15,179 bases of DNA, taken from Candidatus Colwellbacteria bacterium RIFCSPLOWO2_12_FULL_43_11. GTDB taxonomy: Bacteria; Patescibacteriota; Minisyncoccia; UBA6257; Colwellbacteraceae. Under the pieces are notes generated by a model, which was not told where the DNA came from, did no database searches, and saw only the letters and a program-made list of their open reading frames with translations. Shown one piece after another: positions 1 through 6,727 of the stretch (positions within the stretch are counted from its first letter, which is position 1; each line of letters begins with the position of its first letter). The translations under genes were made by a program, and so were the position numbers. The stretch covers positions 1 to 15,179 of the forward strand of contig MHJB01000040.1 in assembly GCA_001817805.1 (NCBI GenBank), written 5' to 3'.

Positions 1-620
1 CTTACATTGTGATGTTTTTTGGCTACAAACTTCTCGGATATCTCCTTCCATTCCGGCCCCAGAACCCTTACTTCTATCTCTCTTTCTTCAAAATCACTTG
101 GTTTAAAACTGCTATAAACCTCATCAAATGTTTGGTGCATCCATTCGTCGGACTCAACAAATCTTAACGAGCTAAAAAGCTCTGTTACGTCGTATTTTTT
201 AATCGCCTCTGCCACGCTCGAAATTCTCAAATAATCCAAAAGATTTTGGGGAACTCTTCTGGAAAATATCTCCTGTAGTTTTTCCTTCTTTAAAAAATAA
301 CCCGTGCCTACTCTCGCTATTTTCTTGGCCAAATTAGCCGCTTTATCAAACTGATTTTTACCTTCAATAATACTCAAAAATCTTAAAAGTTCTCCTTCAT
401 GATTAAATATGGTTTTTCTGAGGATACTCCTAACATGAGCTGCCGAGGCCTCCTTATGATTTAATTTGATTAAGGTTGCTTCTATCGTTTTTTGATTTTC
501 TTCCGCGACTCTCGCCATAACTCCCGGTCTACCCGTCCTTTCGGTCATAGTCGCGTCAAGCCCCTCAAGCATCAAACGGTCAACACCCAAAACTTTTCCC
601 AATACTTCGGAAGGTACCAT
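1..620 (-). CDS. Unrecognised protein, C-terminus cut off by the window edge
   Basis: The minus strand is open from an ATG at 620 to base 1, giving 206 complete codons and no stop, so the gene continues beyond the left edge. I do not recognise the family. The visible part is soluble, charged and mostly helical in character, with no signal peptide or membrane segment. It starts MVPSEVLGKVLGVDRL. An Arg-rich stretch follows (TERTGRPGV, about residues 26-34), then Lys- and Glu-rich helices, a segment RRVPQNLLDYLRI, and an acidic stretch near residue 175. No nucleotide-binding or catalytic motif stands out. The start is 3 bases after the TAA of the upstream sugar kinase, so the two are probably co-transcribed and perhaps translationally coupled; there is no clear Shine-Dalgarno sequence. 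Later ATG codons (residues 17, 25) are possible starts. That it is a gene is fairly certain; its function is unknown. Confidence 0.75.
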   Translation of the reverse strand, partial: MVPSEVLGKVLGVDRLMLEGLDATMTERTGRPGVMARVAEENQKTIEATLIKLNHKEASAAHVRSILRKTIFNHEGELLRFLSIIEGKNQFDKAANLAKKIARVGTGYFLKKEKLQEIFSRRVPQNLLDYLRISSVAEAIKKYDVTELFSSLRFVESDEWMHQTFDEVYSSFKPSDFEEREIEVRVLGPEWKEISEKFVAKKHHNV

Positions 621-623
621 AGA

Positions 624-1649
624 TTAAATAATTTTTTTCTTTAGTATCTTCAAAGATTTAAATCTTGAAGCACTGTCAAATTCGCGTTTGGTGAGTGATC
701 CTTCTGTAGCCCCAAATTCTTCGACTGTGGCCGTGGCGTTTGCCGTTGCCAGACGTATGGCATATTCAATATTATTGGGATTACAAATCCCCTTTACCCG
801 GCAATACTCTTCTCTCCTTAAAAGTCCGGCCACAAACGCGGAGCCAAAGGCGTCCCCGGCGCCTGTCCTATCAACTACTTTCTTCTCTTTGAATATTCCC
901 GCTTTATAAACAAATTTGCCGTCGGAAACCGTTACTCCCTTAGATCCGGAAGTAACCGCGACTATCCCCGGCATCAAGCCATCTATTTTTTTAAAAACCT
1001 CCGCTTCTTTTTTAAATGAGATACCAGTCAAAGCCGCCGCCTCTCCTTCGTTTAAAACCAAAAAGGATACGCCCTTTAAAGATTTAATGAGCTCATGCCT
1101 GCCTTGAGTTAAATGTTTGAAACTGGGATTTAAAGCTACCGAGATATTCATTTTTTTGGCCGCCGCAAGTAGCTTGCCCAAAAGTTTATAAGACTCCCCG
1201 GGTAGAGACACGTACCACCAACGGGCCTTTAGTTTTTGCCAGTTAATATTATTTAAGGAGAACTCGTCTATGGCGCCGTGGTAACTCAAAATAGTTCTTT
1301 CGCCATTTTGTAAGAGGAGTACCGAGTAAGCCGTGGGCAATTTGGACGTGGATACAAGCTCGGTAGATATCCCTTCTTTTTTAAGCCGCCTTCTTACCTC
1401 TTCACCAGCCACATCTTGGCCGACTCTCGTGAAAACCGCTGTTTTATAACCTTGTCTCGAGAAAGTCACGGCAGCGTTCGCGGCGTTGCCGCCCAAAGTA
1501 AAATAAACATCCTTAACACCCATCTTCTCCCCAATAGGAATTAGATAGGCTTTGCCGGTAGGAGTTTTAGGATACTTTACTGTTTTAAATTCTGTCTTAA
1601 AAAAGGCGTCCCGCGTGGTTGAGCCAATAGTTACGATATCAAACTTCAT
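624..1649 (-). CDS. PfkB/ribokinase-family carbohydrate kinase
   Basis: A 341-residue cytoplasmic kinase of the ribokinase fold that would transfer a phosphate from ATP (or ADP) to a sugar or nucleoside hydroxyl. Signature 1 is GGNAANAAV at 53-61. The NEGE motif, which positions Mg-ATP, is at 200-203, VTSGSKG is at 232-238, and signature 2 DRTGAGDAF is at 260-268, with D266 as the expected catalytic base and GAG as the anion hole. The length is normal for the family. The substrate cannot be read from the sequence: ribokinase, fructokinase, adenosine kinase and ribose-1-phosphate kinase share these motifs. The segment 20-50 before signature 1 is longer than in ribokinase. The ATG at 1649 follows a TGT-TAAACT extended -10 box by 7 bases with no Shine-Dalgarno sequence, suggesting a leaderless mRNA. 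The gene is 42 bases downstream of a response regulator and 3 bases upstream of the unknown gene at the window edge. Confidence 0.9.
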   Translation of the reverse strand: MKFDIVTIGSTTRDAFFKTEFKTVKYPKTPTGKAYLIPIGEKMGVKDVYFTLGGNAANAAVTFSRQGYKTAVFTRVGQDVAGEEVRRRLKKEGISTELVSTSKLPTAYSVLLLQNGERTILSYHGAIDEFSLNNINWQKLKARWWYVSLPGESYKLLGKLLAAAKKMNISVALNPSFKHLTQGRHELIKSLKGVSFLVLNEGEAAALTGISFKKEAEVFKKIDGLMPGIVAVTSGSKGVTVSDGKFVYKAGIFKEKKVVDRTGAGDAFGSAFVAGLLRREEYCRVKGICNPNNIEYAIRLATANATATVEEFGATEGSLTKREFDSASRFKSLKILKKKII

Positions 1650-1656
1650 AACTAAT

Positions 1657-1665
1657 AGTTTAACA
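1657..1665 (-). promoter_or_regulatory. Extended -10 promoter for the PfkB kinase gene
   Basis: The minus strand reads TGT-TAAACT, a TGn extension plus a hexamer matching TATAAT at 4 of 6 positions, followed by exactly 7 bases and the ATG at 1649. No good -35 box is visible. The predicted transcript would begin at, or one base before, the start codon. Confidence 0.45.
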
Positions 1666-1691
1666 CAAGCCGTAAGTGATTGGAGTAGACG

Positions 1692-2081
1692 TTAACCTAT
1701 TTTGGCATTCAGGTTTTCCAATAAAGATACCGGAGTGGTATCGACTTTGGAGAGGTACTCAACTTTATCCATCTGTTTTATGGATTCTTGTAAGCTATCG
1801 CTTACATAGTTCGTAAGAACAATAATCTGGACACCGTCAAAAATCGGCTTACTTCGTAGTTCGCCCAAAATGGCCAAACCCGAGACATCCGGCAATAATA
1901 AGTCGAGTACTATGGCTTGAGGCGCCGGTGACTTACCATCGGCTATGGCATTAATTTCAATCATAGCCTCACTGCCATCGGAAAAACCGACTACCTTATA
2001 CCCCCGCCCCTCAAGCACGTCTTTATACAAATCAATTATCTCCCTCTCATCCTCAATAAAGAAGATTCTTTTTGGAGCCAT
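1692..2081 (-). CDS. Single-domain response regulator (RR1)
   Basis: A 129-residue stand-alone CheY-like receiver. The acidic pocket residues are E10 and D11, the phospho-accepting aspartate is D60 (motif VLDLLLPDVSG), the switch threonine is T90 (LTNY), and the conserved lysine is K112 (YLSKVD). All residues needed for phosphorylation are present, and there is no DNA-binding or enzymatic output domain. It is probably co-transcribed with RR2, whose stop codon lies 4 bases upstream of this ATG, and both sit downstream of histidine kinase 1. RR1 and RR2 share layout and motifs (LLLPD(V/I)SG, LTNY/FTNY) and look like tandem duplicates that have diverged. Output must be through protein contact or by acting as a phosphate relay or sink. 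The family call is firm; the partner is inferred from position. Confidence 0.92.
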   Translation of the reverse strand: MAPKRIFFIEDEREIIDLYKDVLEGRGYKVVGFSDGSEAMIEINAIADGKSPAPQAIVLDLLLPDVSGLAILGELRSKPIFDGVQIIVLTNYVSDSLQESIKQMDKVEYLSKVDTTPVSLLENLNAKIG

Positions 2082-2085
2082 GTGA

Positions 2086-2499
2086 TTATTTCATCCCCAG
2101 CATCTCCTTAATGATGCTTACAAGCTGTGCCGGACTTACCTCCATCTTAAGCAAATAGCGGGCATTGGGTATCTGAGCTATCTCCTCCCTTATTTTATCG
2201 CTCGAGTAGTTGGTAAACATAATTACCGGCGTGTTGTCGAAAAGTTTATTCTTTCTTACTTCTTTCAAGATATCCATCCCGGATATATCGGGTAATAAGA
2301 TATCCAATATCATAACCGTAGGCCTCGAAACATCTTCTATTGAGTACTGCTTTAATTTGTCCAAGGCATCCTGCCCATTCACAGCGCTCTCCACCACGAA
2401 ACCCTCGGCTTCAAAGGCTATCTTATAAAGTTCAACTATGTCCGGTTCGTCTTCGACGAACAACAATATTCTTGGGCGACTGTCAACTGTATTGGTCAT
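2086..2499 (-). CDS. Single-domain response regulator (RR2)
   Basis: A 137-residue stand-alone receiver domain. Key residues are E16 and D17 (FVEDEPD), phospho-acceptor D66 (ILDILLPDISG), T96 (MFTNYSS) and K118 (LLKME), so it should be competent to accept phosphate. There is no output domain. It lies between histidine kinase 1 (stop about 65 bases upstream) and RR1 (4 bases downstream), which suggests that it receives phosphate from that kinase, either with RR1 or in competition with it. A strong extended -10 box at 2546-2554 gives the RR2-RR1 pair a promoter of its own. No Shine-Dalgarno sequence precedes the ATG at 2499; the preceding bases are very AT-rich. Confidence 0.92.
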   Translation of the reverse strand: MTNTVDSRPRILLFVEDEPDIVELYKIAFEAEGFVVESAVNGQDALDKLKQYSIEDVSRPTVMILDILLPDISGMDILKEVRKNKLFDNTPVIMFTNYSSDKIREEIAQIPNARYLLKMEVSPAQLVSIIKEMLGMK

Positions 2500-2545
2500 A
2501 TTCTTAATATAATAAATTCTTTTGTCTATAAAATCAATTTAGTAA

Positions 2546-2554
2546 ATTATAACA
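2546..2554 (-). promoter_or_regulatory. Extended -10 promoter upstream of RR2-RR1
   Basis: The minus strand reads TGT-TATAAT, a perfect -10 hexamer with the TGn extension, in the gap between the end of histidine kinase 1 and RR2. It would start transcription about 40 bases before the RR2 ATG. A second AT-rich hexamer (TATATT, 6 bases before the ATG) is an alternative that would give an almost leaderless mRNA. No -35 match is evident. Confidence 0.5.
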
Positions 2555-2564
2555 CACTGACTAA

Positions 2565-4193
2565 TCAATTAGAGCCTTCGTGTTCCTTAGGCAACTTAAC
2601 TGTGAATTTTGACCCCTTGCCTTCGCCCAGTGAATCGGCCCAGATTTCTCCTTTATGAGCTTTCACAATTTCCTTGGCAATATAAAGACCCAAACCGGTG
2701 CCCTGAGCCTTGGCAGTTCTCCCATCTCTAAAAAACTGTTCAAAGAGATGCTCTTTGGCTTCCGTTGACATTCCTTTGCCGGAGTCGGTCACCAATAAGA
2801 GCGCATAATTTTTTTCATCTTTAACTTCCACCCTGACAAAACCCTCGTCGGTGTATTTTACGGCATTATCAATCAGGTTTTGGACCGCTTGTCGTAATTT
2901 GGTCTCGTCGGCACTTATGATTATTGACGGCAAGACGGAAGCAAGTTCCAATTTCAAGTTTTTCTTACTGGCGTAACTTTTGGCATCTTCGACCAAAGAA
3001 GACGCTAGCCTGACCAAATCGGTAGGCTTAAAAATAAAGCTCATTTTGCCTTCCTCGATAGCTCTTACATCCAAAAAGTTGGAAATCAGTCGATACATTT
3101 GGTCGGTGGAAAAGACAATCTTCTCGGCAATCTGTTTCATTTTTTCCGGGGAATTAAGATAAACAGGGTCGGTGGCCAAGGTGGCATAGCCCTTAATTAC
3201 GGTCATTGGCGTTTTAAGCTGATGTGAAGCAAAAGACAAAAACTCACGCCTGGCAACATCCAAACTTTCCAATTTTTCATTAGCCACTTCCAAGTCGTTA
3301 GCCAGCCTTTCTACTTTCTCTCTCTGTTTAACTTCTTTATTGACGCTTCTTATCAAAAGAGCGCCGAAGAAAATCGTTATAACAAGCAATATGAAATCCA
3401 TAATTCTGCCCTGAAGAGAATTGTCCACCATCAACCGGAAAAGAATAAAAAGCCACATAGTGGAAGTCAGGAGCTCCACGACCACGACACCGATATCAAA
3501 AAGATGGTGTCTGAGAATGGCGTAAGTGGAGAGAATTATAAATACACTTACGGTCAGGGGCCCCAGTTGCCCGGTAGAATATGTCTCTAAAAGTTTAGGC
3601 AATATAAGATTGGTTGAAGCCGCTAAGACTCCCGAGACAACAAGCCCGGTTAATACCAACCTGATTTGCACAAGTTCCAATTCGTTCATCTGTTTCCTTT
3701 TGCCCAAAAAGTTAGCTACTCCGACAAAAAGAGCGCCGAAGAAATAAATAATAAAAATGTAATAACCGGGTCCGTAAACGTTGGATTGCACGCCATTAGA
3801 GAGACCGATGTCTTTCAAAGTATAATCGGTAAAGATGTTCATAGCGGCTATTAAGGTAGTCAAAATAATTCCGGCCAAGAGCGGAAATTTATACTGTTCA
3901 TTCGGCTTTGGGAAAAGATAAGAAAAGTAATATATAAAAAAGGCTATAAAACTCGCGGCGGCAAAAGCCAGGCGCCTGAAAAGCAAAACCGTTTCTCTGT
4001 CGCCGAAGGAAACTGCCACGAGCACGGTGCCAATCCACAAGACCGTGTTTAGGGTAAGCACAAAGAAAACTTGATTGATTAAGCCCTTTCTGTCGGCGAG
4101 AAATACGAAGAGTCCCAAAAGGAAAGTTGTCACCCCGACTATAACCGATATAATCGAGATAAGATTTTGTCCGTTAAGCGCCATCAACTCCAT
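2565..4193 (-). CDS. Membrane sensor histidine kinase, intact (HK1)
   Basis: A sensor kinase of about 542 residues from the ATG at 4193. About nine hydrophobic segments fill roughly residues 10-282, resembling the 7TM-type N-terminal region of some histidine kinases. A short coiled coil follows, then HisKA with H-box ASHQLKTPM (phospho-acceptor H324), then HATPase_c with N-box NLIDNAVKY (N443), G1 box DSGKG (470-474) and G2 box GTGLGL (498-503). Every catalytic motif is intact, including Thr at H+4, which is linked to phosphatase activity. There is no PAS, HAMP or periplasmic domain, so the signal is probably sensed within the membrane. The frame stays open to an ATG at 4220, but a TATAAT box at 4207-4212 lies inside that extension, so I prefer 4193; 4184 (ATG preceded by GGAG) is also possible. 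It is upstream of RR2 and RR1 and divergent from the HisKA-only gene. The stop is TGA. Confidence 0.93.
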   Translation of the reverse strand: MELMALNGQNLISIISVIVGVTTFLLGLFVFLADRKGLINQVFFVLTLNTVLWIGTVLVAVSFGDRETVLLFRRLAFAAASFIAFFIYYFSYLFPKPNEQYKFPLLAGIILTTLIAAMNIFTDYTLKDIGLSNGVQSNVYGPGYYIFIIYFFGALFVGVANFLGKRKQMNELELVQIRLVLTGLVVSGVLAASTNLILPKLLETYSTGQLGPLTVSVFIILSTYAILRHHLFDIGVVVVELLTSTMWLFILFRLMVDNSLQGRIMDFILLVITIFFGALLIRSVNKEVKQREKVERLANDLEVANEKLESLDVARREFLSFASHQLKTPMTVIKGYATLATDPVYLNSPEKMKQIAEKIVFSTDQMYRLISNFLDVRAIEEGKMSFIFKPTDLVRLASSLVEDAKSYASKKNLKLELASVLPSIIISADETKLRQAVQNLIDNAVKYTDEGFVRVEVKDEKNYALLLVTDSGKGMSTEAKEHLFEQFFRDGRTAKAQGTGLGLYIAKEIVKAHKGEIWADSLGEGKGSKFTVKLPKEHEGSN

Positions 4194-4206
4194 TATTAAT
4201 ACTATG

Positions 4207-4212
4207 ATTATA
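4207..4212 (-). promoter_or_regulatory. Candidate -10 box for histidine kinase 1
   Basis: A perfect TATAAT on the minus strand, 13 bases before the ATG at 4193 and inside the longest possible reading frame of the kinase. It lies about 20 bases from the opposite-facing extended -10 box at 4231-4239, so the two divergent promoters would compete for polymerase. No -35 box or TGn extension supports it. Confidence 0.35.
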
Positions 4213-4230
4213 TAACCCATAATAGTTTTG

Positions 4231-4239
4231 TGCTATAAT
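4231..4239 (+). promoter_or_regulatory. Extended -10 promoter for the HisKA-only gene
   Basis: TGC-TATAAT, a perfect -10 hexamer with TGn extension, 12 bases before the ATG at 4252. Transcription would begin near 4246, leaving a leader of about 6 bases. Its position shows that the longer reading frame starting with TTG at 4228 cannot be the real start from this promoter. Confidence 0.55.
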
Positions 4240-4251
4240 GTGAAAACTAAG

Positions 4252-4509
4252 ATGGAAGAAAAGAGAGATTACCTTAGGATAATGAAGCACGACATGAAGG
4301 GTCCCCTAACGGTTATTAAAGGCTACCTAAGTTTTTGGGAGTCCGATGCCTACACTAAATTCCCCCCGGAAAAACAAAAAGAATTCATTTTAAAGGCTAT
4401 GGAAGGAGCCAGAAAAATGGAAGAAAAGATAGACGAGATATTTGCCGAACTTAAAGAAATACAGGAAAAAGGAGGGACTGGAACACCTGACGCTGACGGA
4501 CCGGCTTAA
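4252..4509 (+). CDS. Stand-alone HisKA (DHp) domain protein with intact H-box, no ATPase domain
   Basis: An 85-residue soluble protein. Residues 8-30 form an H-box helix, MKHDMKGPLTVIKGY, with phospho-acceptor candidate H13, D14 next to it and P18 in the usual place. A short turn (YTKFPPEKQ) leads to a second amphipathic helix (about 37-72) and a Gly/Pro/Asp-rich tail. This is the whole two-helix HisKA dimerisation and phosphotransfer domain and nothing else: there is no N, G1 or G2 box, so it cannot bind ATP or phosphorylate itself. From H13, 9 of 13 positions match the H-box of histidine kinase 1. At H+4, where Thr or Asn supports phosphatase activity, it has G17. I chose the ATG at 4252 because the -10 box overlaps any earlier start. 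It lies upstream of RR3 on the same strand and beside two sensor kinases, which suggests a phosphate-relay role. It could also act as a dominant-negative partner of a kinase. Confidence 0.85.
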   Translation: MEEKRDYLRIMKHDMKGPLTVIKGYLSFWESDAYTKFPPEKQKEFILKAMEGARKMEEKIDEIFAELKEIQEKGGTGTPDADGPA

Positions 4510-4544
4510 CTGACTTGGTGGGGATTCCAAAGAAACAATAGTTA

Positions 4545-4553
4545 TGCTAAAAT
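4545..4553 (+). promoter_or_regulatory. Extended -10 promoter candidate for RR3
   Basis: TGC-TAAAAT (5 of 6 match with TGn extension) ends 12 bases before the RR3 ATG at 4566, the same spacing as at the HisKA-only gene. A second TAAAAT at 4554-4559 leaves 6 bases to the ATG. The 56-base gap between the two genes shows no Shine-Dalgarno sequence next to the start. Confidence 0.4.
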
Positions 4554-4565
4554 TAAAATAATATT

Positions 4566-5006
4566 ATGGCTGACCTGAAAACGATAAAAGTCCTTTTTGT
4601 GGAAGATGAGAACCTATTAAGGTCACTTTTTTCCGAACTCTTTGCCGTGGACGAAGAATATAAGTACCAAATCCTTGGCGCCATGGACTTAAAATCCGGC
4701 TTGGAAAACTTAAAAAAAGAAAAGCCTGACGTGGTGGTCCTTGACCTTATACTCCCCTACGATAAGTCCGTTGCGAGCTCCAAAGAAGACTTGAGCGAAA
4801 AAATGGGCTTGAGTTTTCTTAAAGAGGTTAAGAGTGACCCCGCAACAAGTAAAATACCCGTTATCGTATTTTCTAATTTAAGCGATATAGAAACCAAGAG
4901 ACTGGCCCACGAAGCTGGCGCTTATAACTACTTGGTAAAAGCCAGCACCATGCCGGGCCAGTTTACCGAAATTATCAAAGACGCTTTTAAAAGCGCGCAC
5001 CAGTAA
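4566..5006 (+). CDS. Single-domain response regulator with enlarged beta3-alpha3 loop (RR3)
   Basis: A 146-residue receiver domain. The acidic pocket is E13 and D14 (FVEDEN), the phospho-acceptor is D60 (VVLDLILP), the switch residue is S103 (VFSN), and the conserved lysine is K125 (YLVKAS). There is no output domain. Between P64 and G81 it carries about 13 more residues than RR1 or RR2, a charged Ser/Lys/Glu/Asp-rich loop directly after the phosphorylation site. In receivers this loop lies near the face that docks onto the DHp domain, so the insertion could set partner choice; that is inference. It follows the HisKA-only gene by 56 bases on the same strand and converges with the His-less kinase HK2, with 4 bases between the two stop codons. 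The position suggests service as the receiver for those two proteins. Confidence 0.92.
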   Translation: MADLKTIKVLFVEDENLLRSLFSELFAVDEEYKYQILGAMDLKSGLENLKKEKPDVVVLDLILPYDKSVASSKEDLSEKMGLSFLKEVKSDPATSKIPVIVFSNLSDIETKRLAHEAGAYNYLVKASTMPGQFTEIIKDAFKSAHQ

Positions 5007-5010
5007 TTCA

Positions 5011-6720
5011 CTAAACCGGCAACTCTACCGTAAATTTTGAGCCCTTCCCCCTGCCTTGTGACTCGGCATAAATTCTGCCGCCGTGAGCTTCTATTGTGCT
5101 CTTGGTAGCCAAGAGACCTATGCCCTTGCCGGCCGTATAAATTTTCTCGGCCTCCTTGCCCCGTTCAAAGTACTGGCCAAAAAGTTTGCCCAATTCCTCT
5201 TCCGTAATACCAATACCATCATCTTTAACCGTGAATCGATAGATATATTTATCTCGCTCTATTGGGTGGTTAACTTTTTCTCCGCCTATCTTAATTTCCC
5301 CTCCATCGTGGCCATACTTTAAAGCGTTATCTATAAGATTTGTAAAAGCTTCCCTAATTTTCTCTCCATCTATCTTCAGTAAATTATCTTCGTCTCTTCC
5401 TAAAAGAGTGAGCGTCATTTTAATCCGTCTTTGTTTAATCTCAACGCTCAAAGATTCACAGACCTCGTGAATCAAATCCTTTATATTCGTAAGGGATATA
5501 TTTAGATTACCAAAACCAACCTTTGGCGCCGCAATGGCAACAAATTCGTCTACTAGTTTCTCTAATCTTTCTACCGAATCGTGAACCTTACTTACATCCA
5601 CCCTAGTCTCCTCGTCTAAAGACATGTTATCAAGCTTATTTAAATCTGACTCCATATCCCCCAAAGGCGCTACAAGACTTCCCTGAGCCTCAAGGATAAA
5701 CTGGTCCTTGGTCCGCCCCAATTCTTCCAACTCCAGCCTGGCTTTCTTTTCCACCTCATACGAACGCCGGATTTCTCCGGTTTGCTCATCCACCTTATCC
5801 TGTAGGTGATTAGTTAGAGTTTTGAGCTCATTCGTCACTATACGCAATTCTTCCTTTCTTTTAACTTCATTTAAAACACTCTTAATAAGGAATAATCCGA
5901 ATATGATTACCATGATTAAGAGAATCGAATCCGTTGCGAATTCAGTTGTTGAGCCCGATAGAAATATGCGGATAAAAAGAAATGACCAAATAATAAAAGT
6001 CACAAGCTGAGCCGTCACTACTTTGATGTTAAATAGCCTATAACGCGCAACCGCGTAAAACATTGATATCACATAAATAGGCACGAGTATGGTGCCTAAT
6101 GGAGGTACGGGAACGTTGTACCAGAGAAAATAATTACTGGAACCGCCAAGCATGCCTACTATGGACCCTATCAAGGTGAATTTGATTTGACCTCTTAAAG
6201 CGCTGTCTGTAGTCTCTCTCATTGTCTTAAAAAGCAAATAGAAAGCGCTTAAAAACGAACCGAAGAAGTAAATCAAAGCATACTTATAAGCCGGTCCGGC
6301 ATCGGGCCAATACTCAAACCACCATTTATGACTCACACTCGGAGCCATAAGTTTGGTGAAACCAAGTATATCGGATACCAACAATAACGCGAAGAATATG
6401 CCGATGGCGTAAACAACTTTTCTATACCTGCCGTAGTCGGCATTCTTTACTGATTCCACAAAAAGAGTAGCGAAGCTAAAAAATCCTGCCGGTATGAGAA
6501 GCGAAAAGGCTATACCGACCTGTAAAAAAAGTAACGCGGTGTTGCCATTTTTGGACATGTGCCATAAAACCAAAGGCAAAGCCCATAAAGCGGCATACAA
6601 GGACGCTATAGCGAAGGACCTCCCTAACTTATCTTTCTTTTCTGAAGTTAATATAAAGAAAGAAAAAAGGGCAGCAGTGAAAGTTATTATGCCGAAAGAA
6701 ATTACCTGAAAAAAAATCAT
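5011..6720 (-). CDS. Membrane histidine kinase homologue lacking the phospho-accepting histidine (HK2)
   Basis: A 569-residue protein with about nine membrane segments in residues 4-281 (same architecture as HK1, including YRLFNIKVV matching HK1 HHLFDIGVV), a coiled coil at about 285-340, a HisKA-like helical pair at about 335-400, and HATPase_c. The ATPase motifs are intact: N-box NLIDNALKY (N465), G1 box DDGIGI (500-505) and G2 box GKGIGL (531-536). In the H-box, AQGSLVAPL (345-353) aligns with ASHQLKTPM of HK1, so G347 replaces the histidine; its codon, bases 5680-5682, reads GGA on the minus strand. The frame is open and full length, so this is not simple decay. It probably binds ATP and may phosphorylate another DHp protein or act as a pseudokinase. 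It starts 7 bases after the transketolase C-terminal gene and shows no promoter of its own, so it is likely the last gene of that operon. Confidence 0.92.
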   Translation of the reverse strand: MIFFQVISFGIITFTAALFSFFILTSEKKDKLGRSFAIASLYAALWALPLVLWHMSKNGNTALLFLQVGIAFSLLIPAGFFSFATLFVESVKNADYGRYRKVVYAIGIFFALLLVSDILGFTKLMAPSVSHKWWFEYWPDAGPAYKYALIYFFGSFLSAFYLLFKTMRETTDSALRGQIKFTLIGSIVGMLGGSSNYFLWYNVPVPPLGTILVPIYVISMFYAVARYRLFNIKVVTAQLVTFIIWSFLFIRIFLSGSTTEFATDSILLIMVIIFGLFLIKSVLNEVKRKEELRIVTNELKTLTNHLQDKVDEQTGEIRRSYEVEKKARLELEELGRTKDQFILEAQGSLVAPLGDMESDLNKLDNMSLDEETRVDVSKVHDSVERLEKLVDEFVAIAAPKVGFGNLNISLTNIKDLIHEVCESLSVEIKQRRIKMTLTLLGRDEDNLLKIDGEKIREAFTNLIDNALKYGHDGGEIKIGGEKVNHPIERDKYIYRFTVKDDGIGITEEELGKLFGQYFERGKEAEKIYTAGKGIGLLATKSTIEAHGGRIYAESQGRGKGSKFTVELPV

Positions 6721-6727
6721 TTACAGC

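Noticed and set aside
688..909. Open frames antisense to the sugar kinase, and similar antisense frames elsewhere in the window
   Set aside because: They lie wholly inside well-supported genes, have low-complexity or atypical composition, and show no domain motif.
4228..4251. Longer reading of the HisKA-only gene from a TTG at 4228
   Set aside because: The first codons coincide with a TGC-TATAAT promoter; an ATG follows 12 bases after the -10 box and starts the recognisable domain.
5581..5583. His380 of HK2 (KVHDSVERL) as a replacement phospho-acceptor
   Set aside because: It falls in the second DHp helix by alignment with HK1 and is not followed by the conserved proline at the right spacing; the H-box position itself is clearly Gly347.
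5011..6720. HK2 as a decaying pseudogene
   Set aside because: The frame is full length, all three ATPase boxes and the membrane segments are intact, and only the H-box is changed, which fits selection for a changed role better than decay.
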